This document shows, piece after piece, positions 1-11,466 of a stretch of 64,000 nucleotides of DNA. A program made the translations under genes and the position numbers. Source of the DNA: Rosellinia necatrix (lineage: Eukaryota; Ascomycota; Sordariomycetes; Xylariales; Xylariaceae); contig JAGYVD010000007.1 in the NCBI GenBank assembly GCA_021209875.1, positions 3,038,001 to 3,102,000 on the forward strand, read 5' to 3'. Within the stretch, counting starts at the first letter, position 1, and each line of letters begins with the position of its first letter. The notes under the pieces are model-generated. The model was not told the DNA's origin and searched no databases. It worked only from the letters and a program-made list of their open reading frames with translations.

Positions 1-914
1 AAAGAGGGAAAGAGGGAAGGAGGGGGGGAAAGGGGAGGGGGAGGGGGGTAGAGAGAGAGAGAGAGTTGGAGAAAGGGGGGAAGAGCGAGAAGCACAGGAT
101 ATCTCGTAGAATGCGGCGAGTATGGCAATTTGAAGGTCTGATGGACTAGTGATATATATCGGGACGAGCAAAGACGACGACGACGACGACGACGGTGTGC
201 TTACTGATTATTCCTATGTGTCACGAGAATGTCCTATTGGGGTGGCCTGCTGGTCGCATGCATGACTCACCAACGGTTAAGGATACCCCCCAGCTTGCGC
301 TCCTATACCGGTGTCCGAATATGGCTGTTCTGGAGAAACATATCGTGCGGGTGTATTGCCGCTCCTTATCCCCATCTTCTTGGTGGCCATCGGACACTGT
401 CGTCTGCATTAAAAATAATGATATGACAATGAAGAGTACTCTCTTTCATCACTATGTCCAAACTTAAGCGGCGATGATCATAAATAAATGTACGAGGTTC
501 ACTAGGCGACATATACTCTCAATGCTGTATAATTAAAATCGAAAAGAGTTAGCAAGTAATGTTCAACCTCCCTAAAATAAGTGAAGGGGTCTATAATTCG
601 ACGACACAATCTTCATAACGTGGGTTGAGAAAGAGAGACCAGCCGATCCCCACATCTAACCTGCCTCCTCTTGAAGCATGCCAGCGTGCCACTCTGTTTG
701 CTTGTACAGTCGGATACATGATTCCAAGGGCAATTTTCTGCCTAAGAGTTCTTATTATCATGAATTCTTTTGCCGTTTATTCCTCGTCCTAGAGCGGCTT
801 ATATAATCTGACGCCAAACACGACAAGAACGACTTTATGTTACATGAGTCCGTAATTAGCCCCTAGACGCCCGAAAAACAGTCCATTGAGGTCATTAAAC
901 CGAGAGCTCGCTCC
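1..914. other. Intergenic, 3' of NUP133
   Basis: No supportable gene. It begins with a purine-only tract (about positions 1-75, AG-rich ending in a GA run) and has a GAC trinucleotide microsatellite near 172-195. The remaining open frames are short, overlap one another on both strands and show no family motif. The right part would hold the 3' untranslated region of the minus-strand NUP133 gene. Confidence 0.6.
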
Positions 915-3900
915 CTACTGTGTGTTATTTCGTTCGTTTGTAGCTTCCGTTGACTTCGCCCACAGCTTCTTCGTGGTTGATGTCTTCAGAAAGCCTCCCG
1001 CCGATTGCGCTTCAGTGGCGTCATCGTACTGTTGGTCAACCGCCTGCTCCGCAAGCTTCTGTGTTTCCTTCGTCCACTCCTCTAGCCGGTGTGTTTCAAT
1101 ATGTTTACGAAGATTGGAATCTTCCCATCGCATCGCTTCCAACATCTTCTCTCGATAACTCTTCTCCATGCTTGCAAACCGCCTATCGAGAGTACGCATA
1201 TAAACGCCGGCGGCTTGTGAGGGTGCCAATCTTCGATGTGCTACTTTGGCACGACGGTTGTTTTCTACTTAGTGTTAGCCTGACGCAGATATTGTCCGCT
1301 GCGGATGGACTTACGATTTGCATATAGGGTGCAGTAAAGCTGAAAGAGATCTGTTTGGCCGAGGACGTCCATGGTCTCCTCATCGTCCTTCATCGTCGTA
1401 TTATTTAGCGTTGTCCAATCCTCACGCAGAAAGCATCGTCTCCAAATAAGCCGCTCAGCTTGGTGGCGCTCATCACCACGAAGTCCATTGCTGGCCACCT
1501 GGATGGCAAGGAAAAATTGATCAGCAATATTCTCTTTGGTGTCCGGAGGCAAGTTGACCATGGTGAGAAGGTCAATTAGAGTCAGCGGGTCAAGAGCTTC
1601 ATGCTGAAGTAGTCGTTTCATTGCGTCCTCGAACAATTGAGAGAGTATCTTGTACTTTTTGGGGCATTCGAAGGCAAAAGCTTCTTGGACGAGACCCAGT
1701 TCTTCAGCCTCGTCGAGCGCTACGCTGATAACTGGCCGGATTTGGGTATCGTAAAATTCATTTTGAATACCGATGATAGCAAGCTCCCTATCGATGGCCT
1801 CGACGCGCAAATCCTCGGTGGCACCGTTGATGGCGGCTTCTTGGACGGTTGATGCTTGGCTGGGAGGACGCGTTGATTCGGCCATTCGGGCTAGTTTACC
1901 AAGGCTAAGTTCGATTTTCTTGTTCCAAACTTGTTGTTCTCGAGCTAAGCCCAAATCGAGAAGGGTCTCAGCAGCATGATCGATATCTTCCTCGCCGACG
2001 ATATCATTGATCCAGGATATCTTAGCCAGCTCTGGTCTCGTTCTCAAGTACACGGTCTTGTGTCTCCTGTCGCCATCATATTCGAGAAGAGCATCTACAC
2101 CATAAGTGGCGAAAAGATAATCGTAGAATGGGAACGCGAACTCCTCTCCGTAGGTTTCAAAACACTGCCGAATCTTATCCTCCTTGTTTGCCATTTTTGA
2201 CTCGATACTCTCACTTTGTTCTGCCGGAAGATCGGGAGCGGAGAGCTCATCGCGATACATGTCTATTTCACGAGTGAGCACTTCGGCCAGGGCATGCAGA
2301 GATCTGTGGGACTCTGCGATCTTAATAGCCGCCTCCCAGTTATCGGAGTGGGCTAGTAGAACGACCTTAGCGTGACGATCTTCTTTATAGACTTCTTCAT
2401 ACTTTTGGCCTTCTGCAACTAACTTTGGGTCGCCAGTCGCAAGGTTCCACCGGGTTAATTCCTGGAGCACGGAGAGGTAAACTTCCGTCATTTCGGGTAG
2501 AATATCCCGCACTTTTCCAATGAGACTTTGCTGCTCTTCAGTCAGGGACTCGGGGTCCTGTTTAATCCACTCGGTGGCGAGTTCAACTTGACGCTTCACA
2601 TTATTGGCGATGAATCTGTTTGCGGTCCAGGGTGTAGACAAGCCTGAATAATTGCCGTCCAGTATTCCATGATGAAGCTTCTCCCCCCTCAGACCGTATA
2701 GTTCAAGATGTGTTTGTCTAAACGCAAATGCGTTACGAATGGTGCTATTGTAGAGATCTGAAGCCTCAAATATCAACCGCGTCAGAGAAACAGGGTCCAG
2801 TTTGGCCTTCGAGTTGTGCTTGATAACTTCGTAGGCCCAGGCAATAAACAATTCCATGCGGTGAATGTCGTGTATAAACCAGTGCCTGAGCTCGTCTGTC
2901 TCCCCCTTGGCATGATCGGGTTTGGATTTTTCTTCCGAGCGAATATATTCAACAATCTCTGCCACGATAGTCTTCTTCGAGGTAGCAGGGCGCATGTGTA
3001 GAAATTCTTCATGCTTTCGCCATAGCGTGCTGGCAACATGCATTTTCTCGGCATTCCACATCAGCTCCCATTTTGTACTACGGTCCAGGTTGACGCCGAC
3101 GCTCTGTAGGTGCGCCATCATTTTGTCAAGATAACGGACTCGTTCCTTAATATTGTCATCAAGTCTCGCGGCTAGTGACGAGAGATTTGGTCCGGTTGAC
3201 GTAAGAATATCATGGCTCAATCCCAAAGCGGCGGCTCCATACTCACGGTCTTCGAAAGTGATATTATGCAGTACATCAAATGCGATAGGGTTGTCTTCCT
3301 TTATTCCGAAAAAAACAGCCTGCTCTAACTTGATCCTCGCGGTAAGCTTGGGTGGTGTGGTGCTTGCGAAACGCTTGCAATCAGAGATTGTGACACGTAT
3401 AGTGCCGGCTCCTCGAACAAGAAGTACAGCTGTTGGGTTCTTGGTCTTGGTTCGCATCGGCCGTGTGTCTTCGTCCGCAAGGTCGTAAATCTGGGGCTCT
3501 TCAATGCCGGACCCTACAATTTCGAGAGTAGGGTCTCGACGTAAATCAATAACATCCTCAAATGTTGTTGGTAGAGCATGGTTGTCTTGCATAATTTGGG
3601 AGTCAGGGGACTCTGGAGGTTGAGCAATGGAGGCAACAACAGCAGCATGGTCGAAAACGAGGAAGGCCATGACGGCCGGCTTGGGCAAATAGAGTCGCGG
3701 CTTTGTGAGTGCATTCGCGCTTGGTTGTGTGGAAAAATTTAATAGCGGTCGGACCATACCGACGTCGATCGGGAGCTCTGACGATGATCGGTTATGTATC
3801 ACCACTTCGACTAGACAATACCGACGCAAGTCCTCATAGTCCAGCGAAGTTAGGAACAATAGGTGTTGTTCAGTCTCGGATGGCGGCAAATGGCGTAGTC

Positions 3901-5249
3901 TGCTCATGTCGGCGTACTGAGAAGACATACCTTTTGGTACAAAGCAGAAATCGATTATCTTGAAGGATTCAGGGACGAACGTTAGACTAGTTCCATCCGA
4001 TTTCCTAATTGCTTCGAGAACAGTACTACGGATATCTAAGTCGGCGAGAAGATCATGGTGACCACCGCGGTGTATTCTCCAAGAGTTTACTCGAGCTTTT
4101 GATGTCACGGCCACGACGGTACACTCGCCCTGTTTCCATGGGCGGTCAGCGCACACGGCTGCTATATCACCCTGGGCTGCCGAGTGAGAAAGGGCGTTCC
4201 GAATGCTTCCGAGAAACCCGCTGCTGGAGGGGCCAAGGCTGGTACGTAGAAACTGAACGGAAACCTTGGGTCGTCCGTGGGCATCCCGCACACTCAGATA
4301 CGCAATTCGTCCACTGCTAAAAGCCAGGATGAATCCCGCGGCCGCCTCAACACTGAGCAGTTGGATAACACGTTCGCCGGAAAACATCCCAGAGATAGAA
4401 TCCTCAACACTGGTTTGCTGTTGCCGAATAAAATCTAGAGTCGTGGCGCTCGAGATCGACTCCCAGTAAGTGATCTTGCCACTCGTAGGCATTACAACAA
4501 CAAGGCCGGGTTCGGAACAAGATGCGGACGGAGAGACAAGCAGCCCAAGTGGTAAAGGGTCCGTTGGGTGCTTTGATGGATAGGGGAGCGTGAACGTAAA
4601 CGACTCGGGCGATAACGAAGCTGCTGCATAGAACCAGACAACGGCATGTGTGTGTGTGAGGTTAAGAGCGCATCCGATCGATGTATCAACGGACCCATGT
4701 TGGCGACCTAGATGATCAACAGTCAGAAATGAGGTTGGACATAATACGGGAAGGGGGGGAAGGGGTCGCGTACTAGTAGGATCGAGTTTTATCCGTTCTG
4801 GGAGGGCTGGGAGCTTTCTAACCTCAAACGCGACGTTGGCAGACTATGAATAAAAACTATCAGTATTGTTGGCGACAGCGAGTTGGAGAGGCGTTGTGAT
4901 GACCTACCAAAAGAGTAGTACCGTCTCCTTTATTCAGCCGATCACCCGGGCGACCCTTCTTAGATCGCACGCTTAGATCTCGTCTCGGCACAGCTGCAGC
5001 TTGCTCTACCCCATCCTGCTTGGCCTCGACGGCTGATGGCTGTGTGGACTTGACCTCGTACGTCTCCGATGAAATGGGCTCCACGGCTGTGTTGTCGGTG
5101 GCAAGTGCGCGGTTTGACCTGAGTCGCTTAGATTTAGGTAGTGGGAGTGAATTATCGGAGTTCAACGGTCGCTGGCGACGGCGACCACGAGTGGTCATGG
5201 GAGTGGGAGCGCCGTGCTGGCCGCCGCTGGTCGGCGCCGGAGCAAACAT
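915..5249 (-). CDS. NUP133: Nucleoporin Nup133 (three exons)
   Basis: Structural subunit of the Y-shaped (Nup84/Nup107-160) complex of the nuclear pore scaffold. Seen: three exons, 5249-4908, 4843-1315 and 1240-915, totalling 4197 bases (1398 residues). Intron 1 (64 bases) has donor GTAGGT and acceptor TAG in phase 0; intron 2 (74 bases) has GTAAGT, branch GCTAAC and acceptor TAG. Splicing the second intron links the helical domain to the C-terminal block containing TLDRRF and LRKHIE, which lies in another frame, so a stop at 1265 is not the real end. The first ~110 residues are basic and disordered, then a beta-propeller region (about 120-560) and an alpha-helical solenoid to the C-terminus, as in fungal Nup133. 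The length is typical. It is divergent from the AFG1-type gene with a ~1.1 kb shared upstream region. Family assignment rests on remembered fungal homologues. Confidence 0.9.
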
Positions 5250-6376
5250 GATGGGCTATGAATGCTGCAGAGGCGTTACTGATGGCGCGATCGTGGTAAC
5301 GATGACGGCCGCGACGAGAAACGCAGAGCGGGAAGAATCGATGGAAGCGGCGGCGCGTGATGGATCGGTTGATGCTGTGATTCTGGCACTGGTTATTGAG
5401 GATGCGTCGATGTTCCTGACCAAGCTCTGCTCATGGCGGTAATACACAAACACGTAAAAGGCGGATGGGTCGGTGATGATCAATCCCCTCTAACGCGAGA
5501 GGAAGGCTAGGAAGGCTAGGAAGGGAGAGGGAAGAGATGAGAATAGTGTGGATGCGGTTGTGAATGCAAATGATTGATGGAACGAACATTGACCAAGGAA
5601 AGAATTGCGAAGAATGACGAGGCCATCCAACTGGCTGCTATTGATTGGGCCTGGCTAGCAAGTAAAAAAATACAGCACATGCCTGCATCTAAAATTGGTC
5701 TAGTACGGTTACGATGTTTGTTGTTCCAAAATGGAAAGCTTAGGCTGGCAAGGAGAATGCACAGACCACGATTGGACCCCTCCCAAGCCTTCTGGAGGGC
5801 TGTGGAGAAGCTATGGGGCTGAGAACAAGCCCTCTATGGTCAGAGTCCATGCACGTTTCAAGAGCGACCCAATCGAAAGGCGCCCGGCTCCCTTGCTGCG
5901 CTGGGGTTCGTCGGACTTAATCGCCTGCATATTCCATCCCTTTAAACGCCGGCACTCTAGTGTAGTCTAGTGTAGTTACATCCGACACCATACAATTGGC
6001 TGCGAGGTGTGCGCCTATTTCATTTGTTACCTAATGCAACGACTTACACGATCAGCTCTCAATATCAAAAAGTTCAGACGCGATCTCACTGCCCCGAAAT
6101 ATGGCATAATGGGTTTTGTAAAATCATAACAGTCCCCATTATGTTATCCGTTTCTCCTACCTAATCAATGCGCAACCCCTTCGACGACCTAAATTACTCA
6201 ACCCAGGTAATAGTTCCGAGGCTACTGCTGTTGGAGAAGATATATAGGCACAGATTGGAATTCCTTAATGTTTTTTTTTTCACATGACATCCTCTGATTT
6301 AGGAAAACGGTATTCCAGAAAATTCGTCAGAGCTAGTGACAGTTGTCGTTTGGTGATGTAAGGGAATGTGGCAAAT
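5250..6376. other. Divergent intergenic/promoter region NUP133-AFG1
   Basis: Upstream of both NUP133 (-) and the AFG1-type gene (+). Contains two GGAAGGCTAG-like copies near 5501-5522, a doubled CTAGTGTAGT word near 5954-5973 and a T10 run near 6270. An ATG at about 6168 opens a 13-codon frame ending at a possible GTAATA donor, which could be a leader exon of the + gene, but I cannot link it. No other gene is visible. Confidence 0.5.
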
Positions 6377-8338
6377 ATGAGGCGGCATATAAGTTCTGTT
6401 GCAATCACAGATCCCCTCGTGAAGTACCAATCGTTACTTGCGACTGGATACTGCTGCCCGGACCCGGCACAGCATCGATTAGCAGTGCATCTTCAAAAGG
6501 TTTATCATCGATTAAAAGATTACAGCCCTTCAGTCGAATATCATACGAGGCTCAGAGCAATTACGAACGCTTTACAGGAATCAAAGGGGGAGGATCAATC
6601 TCGACATCTCGCAGTTAAGGGGCACCCGATATGGCGCAATCCCCTCTTTACGCACTTTTTCTCTCGAGTCCAAGGCAAAGACACTCTTGCTTTGACGAGG
6701 GTACTTGCCAGCCATGAAGAGGCTATGCACATAGATTCGCCGCAAGGGCTTGTCCTGTCTGGCGAAGTGGGCACAGGGAAGTCTATGTTACTCGACCTCC
6801 TGGCCGACGGCCTACCCACAAGCCGCAAGAGACGATGGCATTTTAATACATTCATGTTGCACACTCTATCTCAATTAGAGCGTCATAGGAAGATGCACTC
6901 TGAGTCGGGGAACGAAGATGAACAATACTCGCTGCTATGGATGGCAAAAGAAATGATTGATAAATCCCCCATTCTTTTTCTGGATGAGTTCCAGCTACCG
7001 GATAAAGCGGCGAGTAAGATCCTCAGTAACCTTTTCACCGCCTTCTTCCAGCTTGGGGGTGTTCTCATCGCCTCGTCGAACCGCATGCCCGAAGAGCTGG
7101 AAAAGGCGGCCGGCTTCGAGTATATTGCTCCTACTACAGGTGGTTTAATTGGCCGGACACTGGCCTTGGGCAAAGGCCGTGGCAAGGGCGACCTTTTTGG
7201 TTCTTCAAGTGACTTTGCGTCGTTTCTTGAGGTCCTAAAAGCGCGATGTGAACTGTGGCAGATGGAGGGGGCCAAAGACTGGAGGCGGCGAGATTCTGAT
7301 CGCGTTCTCGACGGTGTTCGCACAAGCCTTGCAGACAACCCTTTGTCCAATATCACAGCAATTACAGCAGAGGCAGCAAAAGGGCTGTCACTTGCGGAAA
7401 ATATACCAGGAGAATCTCGAGAAGTGACAAGGCCTAAGGAATATTATCTTTTAGGCTCGAATGGTGATTCGGTATGGAATGCGGCCTTGAGCAGGTACCA
7501 CATCTCGCCTACTTGCGACGAGGTAGTCTGGAAAGCCGCAACCATAACAGTATACGGCCGACTAGTTACTATACCGAAACAACACAATGGAGCTGTACTA
7601 TGGGAATTCCAAGACCTCGTATCCTCATTCGGACCGGCCGATTATATCACAATGGCCAGCACTTATCACACGTTTATTATCGACAACATACCAGTTCTCG
7701 TTTTACTAAAGAAAAACGAAGCCAGAAGGCTCATTACTTTATTAGATGCCCTCTACGAAGCTCGGTGCAAACTAATCGTCAGGGCCGCCGTCGGTCCAGA
7801 CGACCTCTTCTTCCCGGACGCCCAGCAGCGAACCACAGCCTCACCAACCCCTCATCCGGATCGTCCGCGCGTCGACGCGGATGCGATACACTCCGAAACG
7901 ATCGCCGAGGCGTACCAGGACCAGATGTCACCCTTCCGGCCCAATATCGCCTCGTACACGGGCTCGAATAACGCCGAGTACGACCCGGACCAAGACTCCG
8001 ACTTCGGCGTGGACCCCAAGAAATCCAAGGTCGACTTCAGCAACACGGGCGCGTTCACGGGCGAGGACGAGCGTTTCGCCTATAAGCGTGCGGCGAGCCG
8101 GCTGTGGGAGCTGTGCGGCGAGAGGTGGCACGCGCGCCAGGGCGACTGGTGGCAGCCGCTGCCGATCGAGGCGCGGCACTGGGAGGGAGGGCAGCCAGCG
8201 AAGCCTTTGCCGTGGTCGGCGGATGAAAAAGGATCCGGTGACGTTACTATGGGGTCCTCCGTCGAGCTTGACGAGCCCGCTGGCTTGCAGCGACTCAGGG
8301 TCGAGCACCTGAAAAAGGCTGACGATCTTGAAAAGTAG
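6377..8338 (+). CDS. AFG1: AFG1/LACE1-type mitochondrial AAA ATPase
   Basis: Family members are mitochondrial P-loop ATPases implicated in turnover or chaperoning of respiratory-chain proteins. Seen: one uninterrupted frame, 653 residues from the ATG at 6377. The TDPLVKYQSLL start block lies near residue 12, Walker A SGEVGTGKS near 128-136, Walker B ILFLDEFQ near 198, an arginine-bearing SSNRMPEEL segment, and the family block SFGPADYITMASTYHT followed by RRLITLLDALYE. The open frame runs up to a TAA at 6359, so no intron inside the ORF is needed. Start: the only plausible in-frame ATG is at 6377; the resulting MRRHISSVA leader is short for a mitochondrial presequence, so an upstream leader exon is possible. 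The C-terminal third is GC-rich and includes an acidic variable insert absent in short family members. It is convergent with TCA17, with stop codons 277 bases apart. Confidence 0.88.
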   Translation: MRRHISSVAITDPLVKYQSLLATGYCCPDPAQHRLAVHLQKVYHRLKDYSPSVEYHTRLRAITNALQESKGEDQSRHLAVKGHPIWRNPLFTHFFSRVQGKDTLALTRVLASHEEAMHIDSPQGLVLSGEVGTGKSMLLDLLADGLPTSRKRRWHFNTFMLHTLSQLERHRKMHSESGNEDEQYSLLWMAKEMIDKSPILFLDEFQLPDKAASKILSNLFTAFFQLGGVLIASSNRMPEELEKAAGFEYIAPTTGGLIGRTLALGKGRGKGDLFGSSSDFASFLEVLKARCELWQMEGAKDWRRRDSDRVLDGVRTSLADNPLSNITAITAEAAKGLSLAENIPGESREVTRPKEYYLLGSNGDSVWNAALSRYHISPTCDEVVWKAATITVYGRLVTIPKQHNGAVLWEFQDLVSSFGPADYITMASTYHTFIIDNIPVLVLLKKNEARRLITLLDALYEARCKLIVRAAVGPDDLFFPDAQQRTTASPTPHPDRPRVDADAIHSETIAEAYQDQMSPFRPNIASYTGSNNAEYDPDQDSDFGVDPKKSKVDFSNTGAFTGEDERFAYKRAASRLWELCGERWHARQGDWWQPLPIEARHWEGGQPAKPLPWSADEKGSGDVTMGSSVELDEPAGLQRLRVEHLKKADDLEK

Positions 8339-8615
8339 CCACAAGTAAAGCATCTCCGGGATTTGACCCCAGATTTTTGGATCTAGGTTGATTAGTGTAT
8401 ATAAATATCTAGATAGGTGGGAGCGAGTCCCGAGATATTGCGTAACCCGTCATTCACCTCCCATCAATACCCAAACGCCATGCTCCATGCCCGTGAACGC
8501 CGTTTGGCCAGGTGCTTCATCATGACGGCCGAACTGGCCGCAAGCGCAATATAGCCGATGTGAACTCCGTCCCGCGACGCCCTCCCCGTCTGTCCCTCCA
8601 CCTCCCCTCAAGCTT

Positions 8616-9459
8616 TTACACGCTCGTCGCGCCCGGCGCCCAGGCCTCCCCGACCCTGCGCATCTCGTCGCCGAACTTGCGGCTCGTGATGCGCCGCCCG
8701 GGCTTCCCGCCGGCGACGGCGGCGGCCTCGTCGGGGTCGTAGAAGGGGTTCTGGAGCAGGCGCACGTAGGCGGTCTGCATGGCGCGGAAGACGGGCTTGA
8801 GCTCGTTGTCGCGCAGTCCAACGCCGCTCCCGGCGGCGGCGCGGGCGGCGGCGGCGGCAGCAGCGGTGCCACCGCCGCCACCAGCACCACCACCGCCTCC
8901 GCTGCCCCCTGCGCTTCCCCGCGCTACCCGCCCCCGCATGTCCACCACGGCGACGAACTTGACGCCCGTGTTCGTCTCGAAGCCGTACGCGGCCAGGCGG
9001 TCGTCGACGGCGTGCAGCAGCCCGAAGTCGCCCGACAGCAGCAGGCTCCCCCCGCCCGCACCGCCGCCGCCGCCGCCGCTCGGGTTCGACAGGTGCCGCG
9101 AGCGCGCTTCGAAGGCGTCGAGGGTGCCGGACAGGATTAGGGAGAACTGCAGCGGCGTGCGCGCGGGACCGTAGGTCTGGGTCGTGGCGTCGTAGGATGG
9201 GAAGATGGTGATGTGGAGGGGGTTGTTCTGCGTGGCGTCATGGTTAGCATTCATCGGCCGGTTTCATCTTGGTATTATGAAATCTTGCGACGGTAGTTGA
9301 GATTCGTATAGGTGTAATCGCTGTTGAGGGGGGGGAGGCGGAGGAGCGTCGGCCTCTTCGTTCGTCGTGCGGAATAAATATGCGGAGGGAGGCCAATGGT
9401 TGTCTTACATTCCGTCCTATGACGCCTAAGCAGGCTATTGAGGGTATCGTGTTCGCCAT
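8616..9459 (-). CDS. TCA17: TRAPP subunit Tca17/TRAPPC2L, sedlin-fold (two exons)
   Basis: Small longin-fold (sedlin family) subunit of the TRAPP tethering complex, a Rab exchange factor in Golgi/endosomal traffic. Seen: exon 1 9459-9409 (17 codons, ends IGRN), intron 9408-9228 with donor GTAAGA, branch GCTAAC and acceptor CAG, exon 2 9227-8616. Joined protein is 220 residues and restores the family block IGRNNNPLHITIFP across the junction. Further family blocks are GLLHAVDDRLAAYGFETNTG, KFVAVVDM and LKPVFRAMQTAYVRLLQNPF. Odd: a Gly-rich loop near 60-70 and a long Gly then Ala tract in the middle, longer than I expect for this family. Trs20 is the nearest alternative, but YVRLLQNPFYDPDE fits Tca17/TRAPPC2L better. 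It is convergent with the AFG1-type gene and followed upstream by the same-strand mitochondrial transacylase gene. Confidence 0.82.
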
Positions 9460-10101
9460 GGCTGCATGTCAATTATCGTGGCAACGTAGTATTACGCTGT
9501 GGATGGGGTTGAGATCTCGAACTCTCTTGTTTAGATTGGTAGGTTGGGGGTGATAGTCTGGGTTCGGAGCTCAGGTAATTACCTACCTAGCTTCTCGTGC
9601 CCCACCAGTCGATTTCGCGGGCCCTTCAAGGTGAATGGCCGGCCACCTGAGGTAACTGCCTACTACGTACTTAAGTAGGTAACTACCTAGGTAACTAATT
9701 TATTTAGTTGTTGATATTTCACCCCGCGATTTTAGGATTTACAGCACACCTTTAGTGGGACAGGCGAAGATTCAAGCTAACGCACACCCCAGAGGGAGAT
9801 GGAACTGCTAAGAAAAGATGTGAGGCTGCATTATCACTCGATGCTAGATTAAGCGACTTCGTTAAAGCACCTAGATAAAGCTATACCCCAAGGATGCTCT
9901 ATATAACCGCCCTACCTGCCAGTGCGCAACCAGATGATATACATACATGCGCCTACCAACCTAGCGATGTAACACCCCAAGTCTTGATTAACACCTAACA
10001 CTCGCCGGCCCCCTATGCGTAAGATTAGTATTTACAAGGTGAGGTAAACCCGTCGCATCGTGTGCTGACCGATCCTAGTGTGTGCCGACACGGCCTTCTT
10101 T
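9460..10101. other. Intergenic TCA17-MCT1
   Basis: Promoter of TCA17 and 3' region of the upstream same-strand transacylase gene. It contains a cluster of TACCTAGG-type words at about 9580-9595 and 9655-9700. No gene is seen. Confidence 0.5.
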
Positions 10102-11466
10102 CTATTCCTCCTCTTCGATCAAAGACTCCGTCTTCTCCAACCCCTTGAGCACATCGTCGATCTCGATAGGGTCCGTAATAGCCCATACACCGCCCCCCTT
10201 AACGGTATCCATGCCACGCATGCCGACCTCTTTTCCGACAAGATTTCTGCCCACCTTCCCGGGCCCTATACCTATCCACCTCCGCACTTTCTGTTCCTGG
10301 TCGAGGTACTTGATACTATCCCACCACCTAACCGTCTCTAGGCACTGCCTAGCCAATAGGTCCCGAACGTCAGCAGCACTTGCGAACGGCCTCGCACTGA
10401 CATTGCTGACGCACTCCACCAACCCGGGGAATGAGATGATGTCCCTATCCTCCCGGCCGTGAACCCGGCTCTTACTTGACACCAGCTCCCGCATGACGGA
10501 GTAGGCCGGCCACATAATGGGACTGTGAAATGGGCTATCACTGTTGAGGCGCACGGCTCGAGGGTCATGGCCAAGAAACTGCCGGACGTGTGCCACGAGC
10601 TCCTTAATTTTGTGTAGCGAGCCGCTGAGGACGATCTGGTTCTTGCTATTTATATTCGCGATGAGGACTTGGTCGATTGGTTTTCGGGAGTCTGCGCTTT
10701 CGCTGCGTGTGCCCGCGCTTCGGTATCCCACGAAGTCGTCAATGGCCTCTACCAGACCGGAGAGGTACTCGGGCTCGGTGACGATGGCCACCATGCCGTA
10801 CTCACCACCATATTTCTCGCGTGCTTGCCGTGTGGCCTCCGCCATGGCTTCGGCCCGCCGGCTAACCATGTGCAGCGCATCCTCGAACTCCATGACCCCC
10901 GCCGCCACCAGCGCTGCGAACTCGCCGAGCGAATGGCCCAGTGATACATCCGCTCGCTCCGCAACTTTGAACCCGTATTCGCGCTCCAGCACTCGCAGGA
11001 TCAGGATGGAAGTTGCCATGATGGCCGGTTGAGCGTTCGGCGTTGCCGTCAGGACCCGACCGGGCCCGTTTTGTATTATATCCGAAAGCTTGTAGCCCAG
11101 GTAGGAGTCTATCTCATCGAGGATTGCGGAAGTGGTGCGTGGGAATGCCTCGAGCCACGGTGTGAGCATCCCGACTTTCTGCACGCCCTGGCCTGTGAGG
11201 CAAAGTCATGGTCAGTCGGGAAACGGAGCCGGTGGGAGCGCACAGCGCCGGCAGTGCTTACCGGGAAAGAAAATGGCCGTTCGTGGCCGCGGCTTATTCG
11301 TTGTCGAGCCATGCCGCCGACTCTCAGATTGGTGTTGTACCTGAACGCATGTCGCGGTACGAAACAGAGGAGCTGGCGGACCAGCAGACAAAGCCCGAAT
11401 AGGAGTGGTAGAGGCAACGGCTATCCGGGCGGGCCGACGAGAAATCGAGGACACGAGCGTACTCAT
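10102..11466 (-). CDS. MCT1: Mitochondrial malonyl-CoA:ACP transacylase (two exons)
   Basis: Transfers malonyl from CoA to acyl carrier protein in mitochondrial type II fatty-acid synthesis, which supplies octanoate for lipoate. Seen: exon 1 11466-11262, intron 11261-11193 (69 bases, GTAAGC...CACAG, phase 1), exon 2 11192-10102; 431 residues in total. The first ~60 residues are rich in Arg, Ser and Ala without acidic residues, a typical mitochondrial targeting sequence. Splicing builds the family start block AIFFPGQGVQKVGM. Nucleophile motif GHSLGEFAAL has Ser156; the second catalytic residue is His291 in SPFHSPIM; NAQPAIMA is the usual N-terminal active-site block. The C-terminal WIGIGPGKV block is intact. 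Start chosen at the first ATG; a GTG just upstream is not needed. The mitochondrial leader separates it from the MAT domain of polyketide synthases, and no other PKS domain flanks it. Confidence 0.9.

Noticed and set aside
10102..11466. Acyltransferase as part of a polyketide synthase
   Set aside because: It is a stand-alone MAT with a mitochondrial leader and no KS, KR or ACP domain in the flanks; the neighbours are housekeeping genes.
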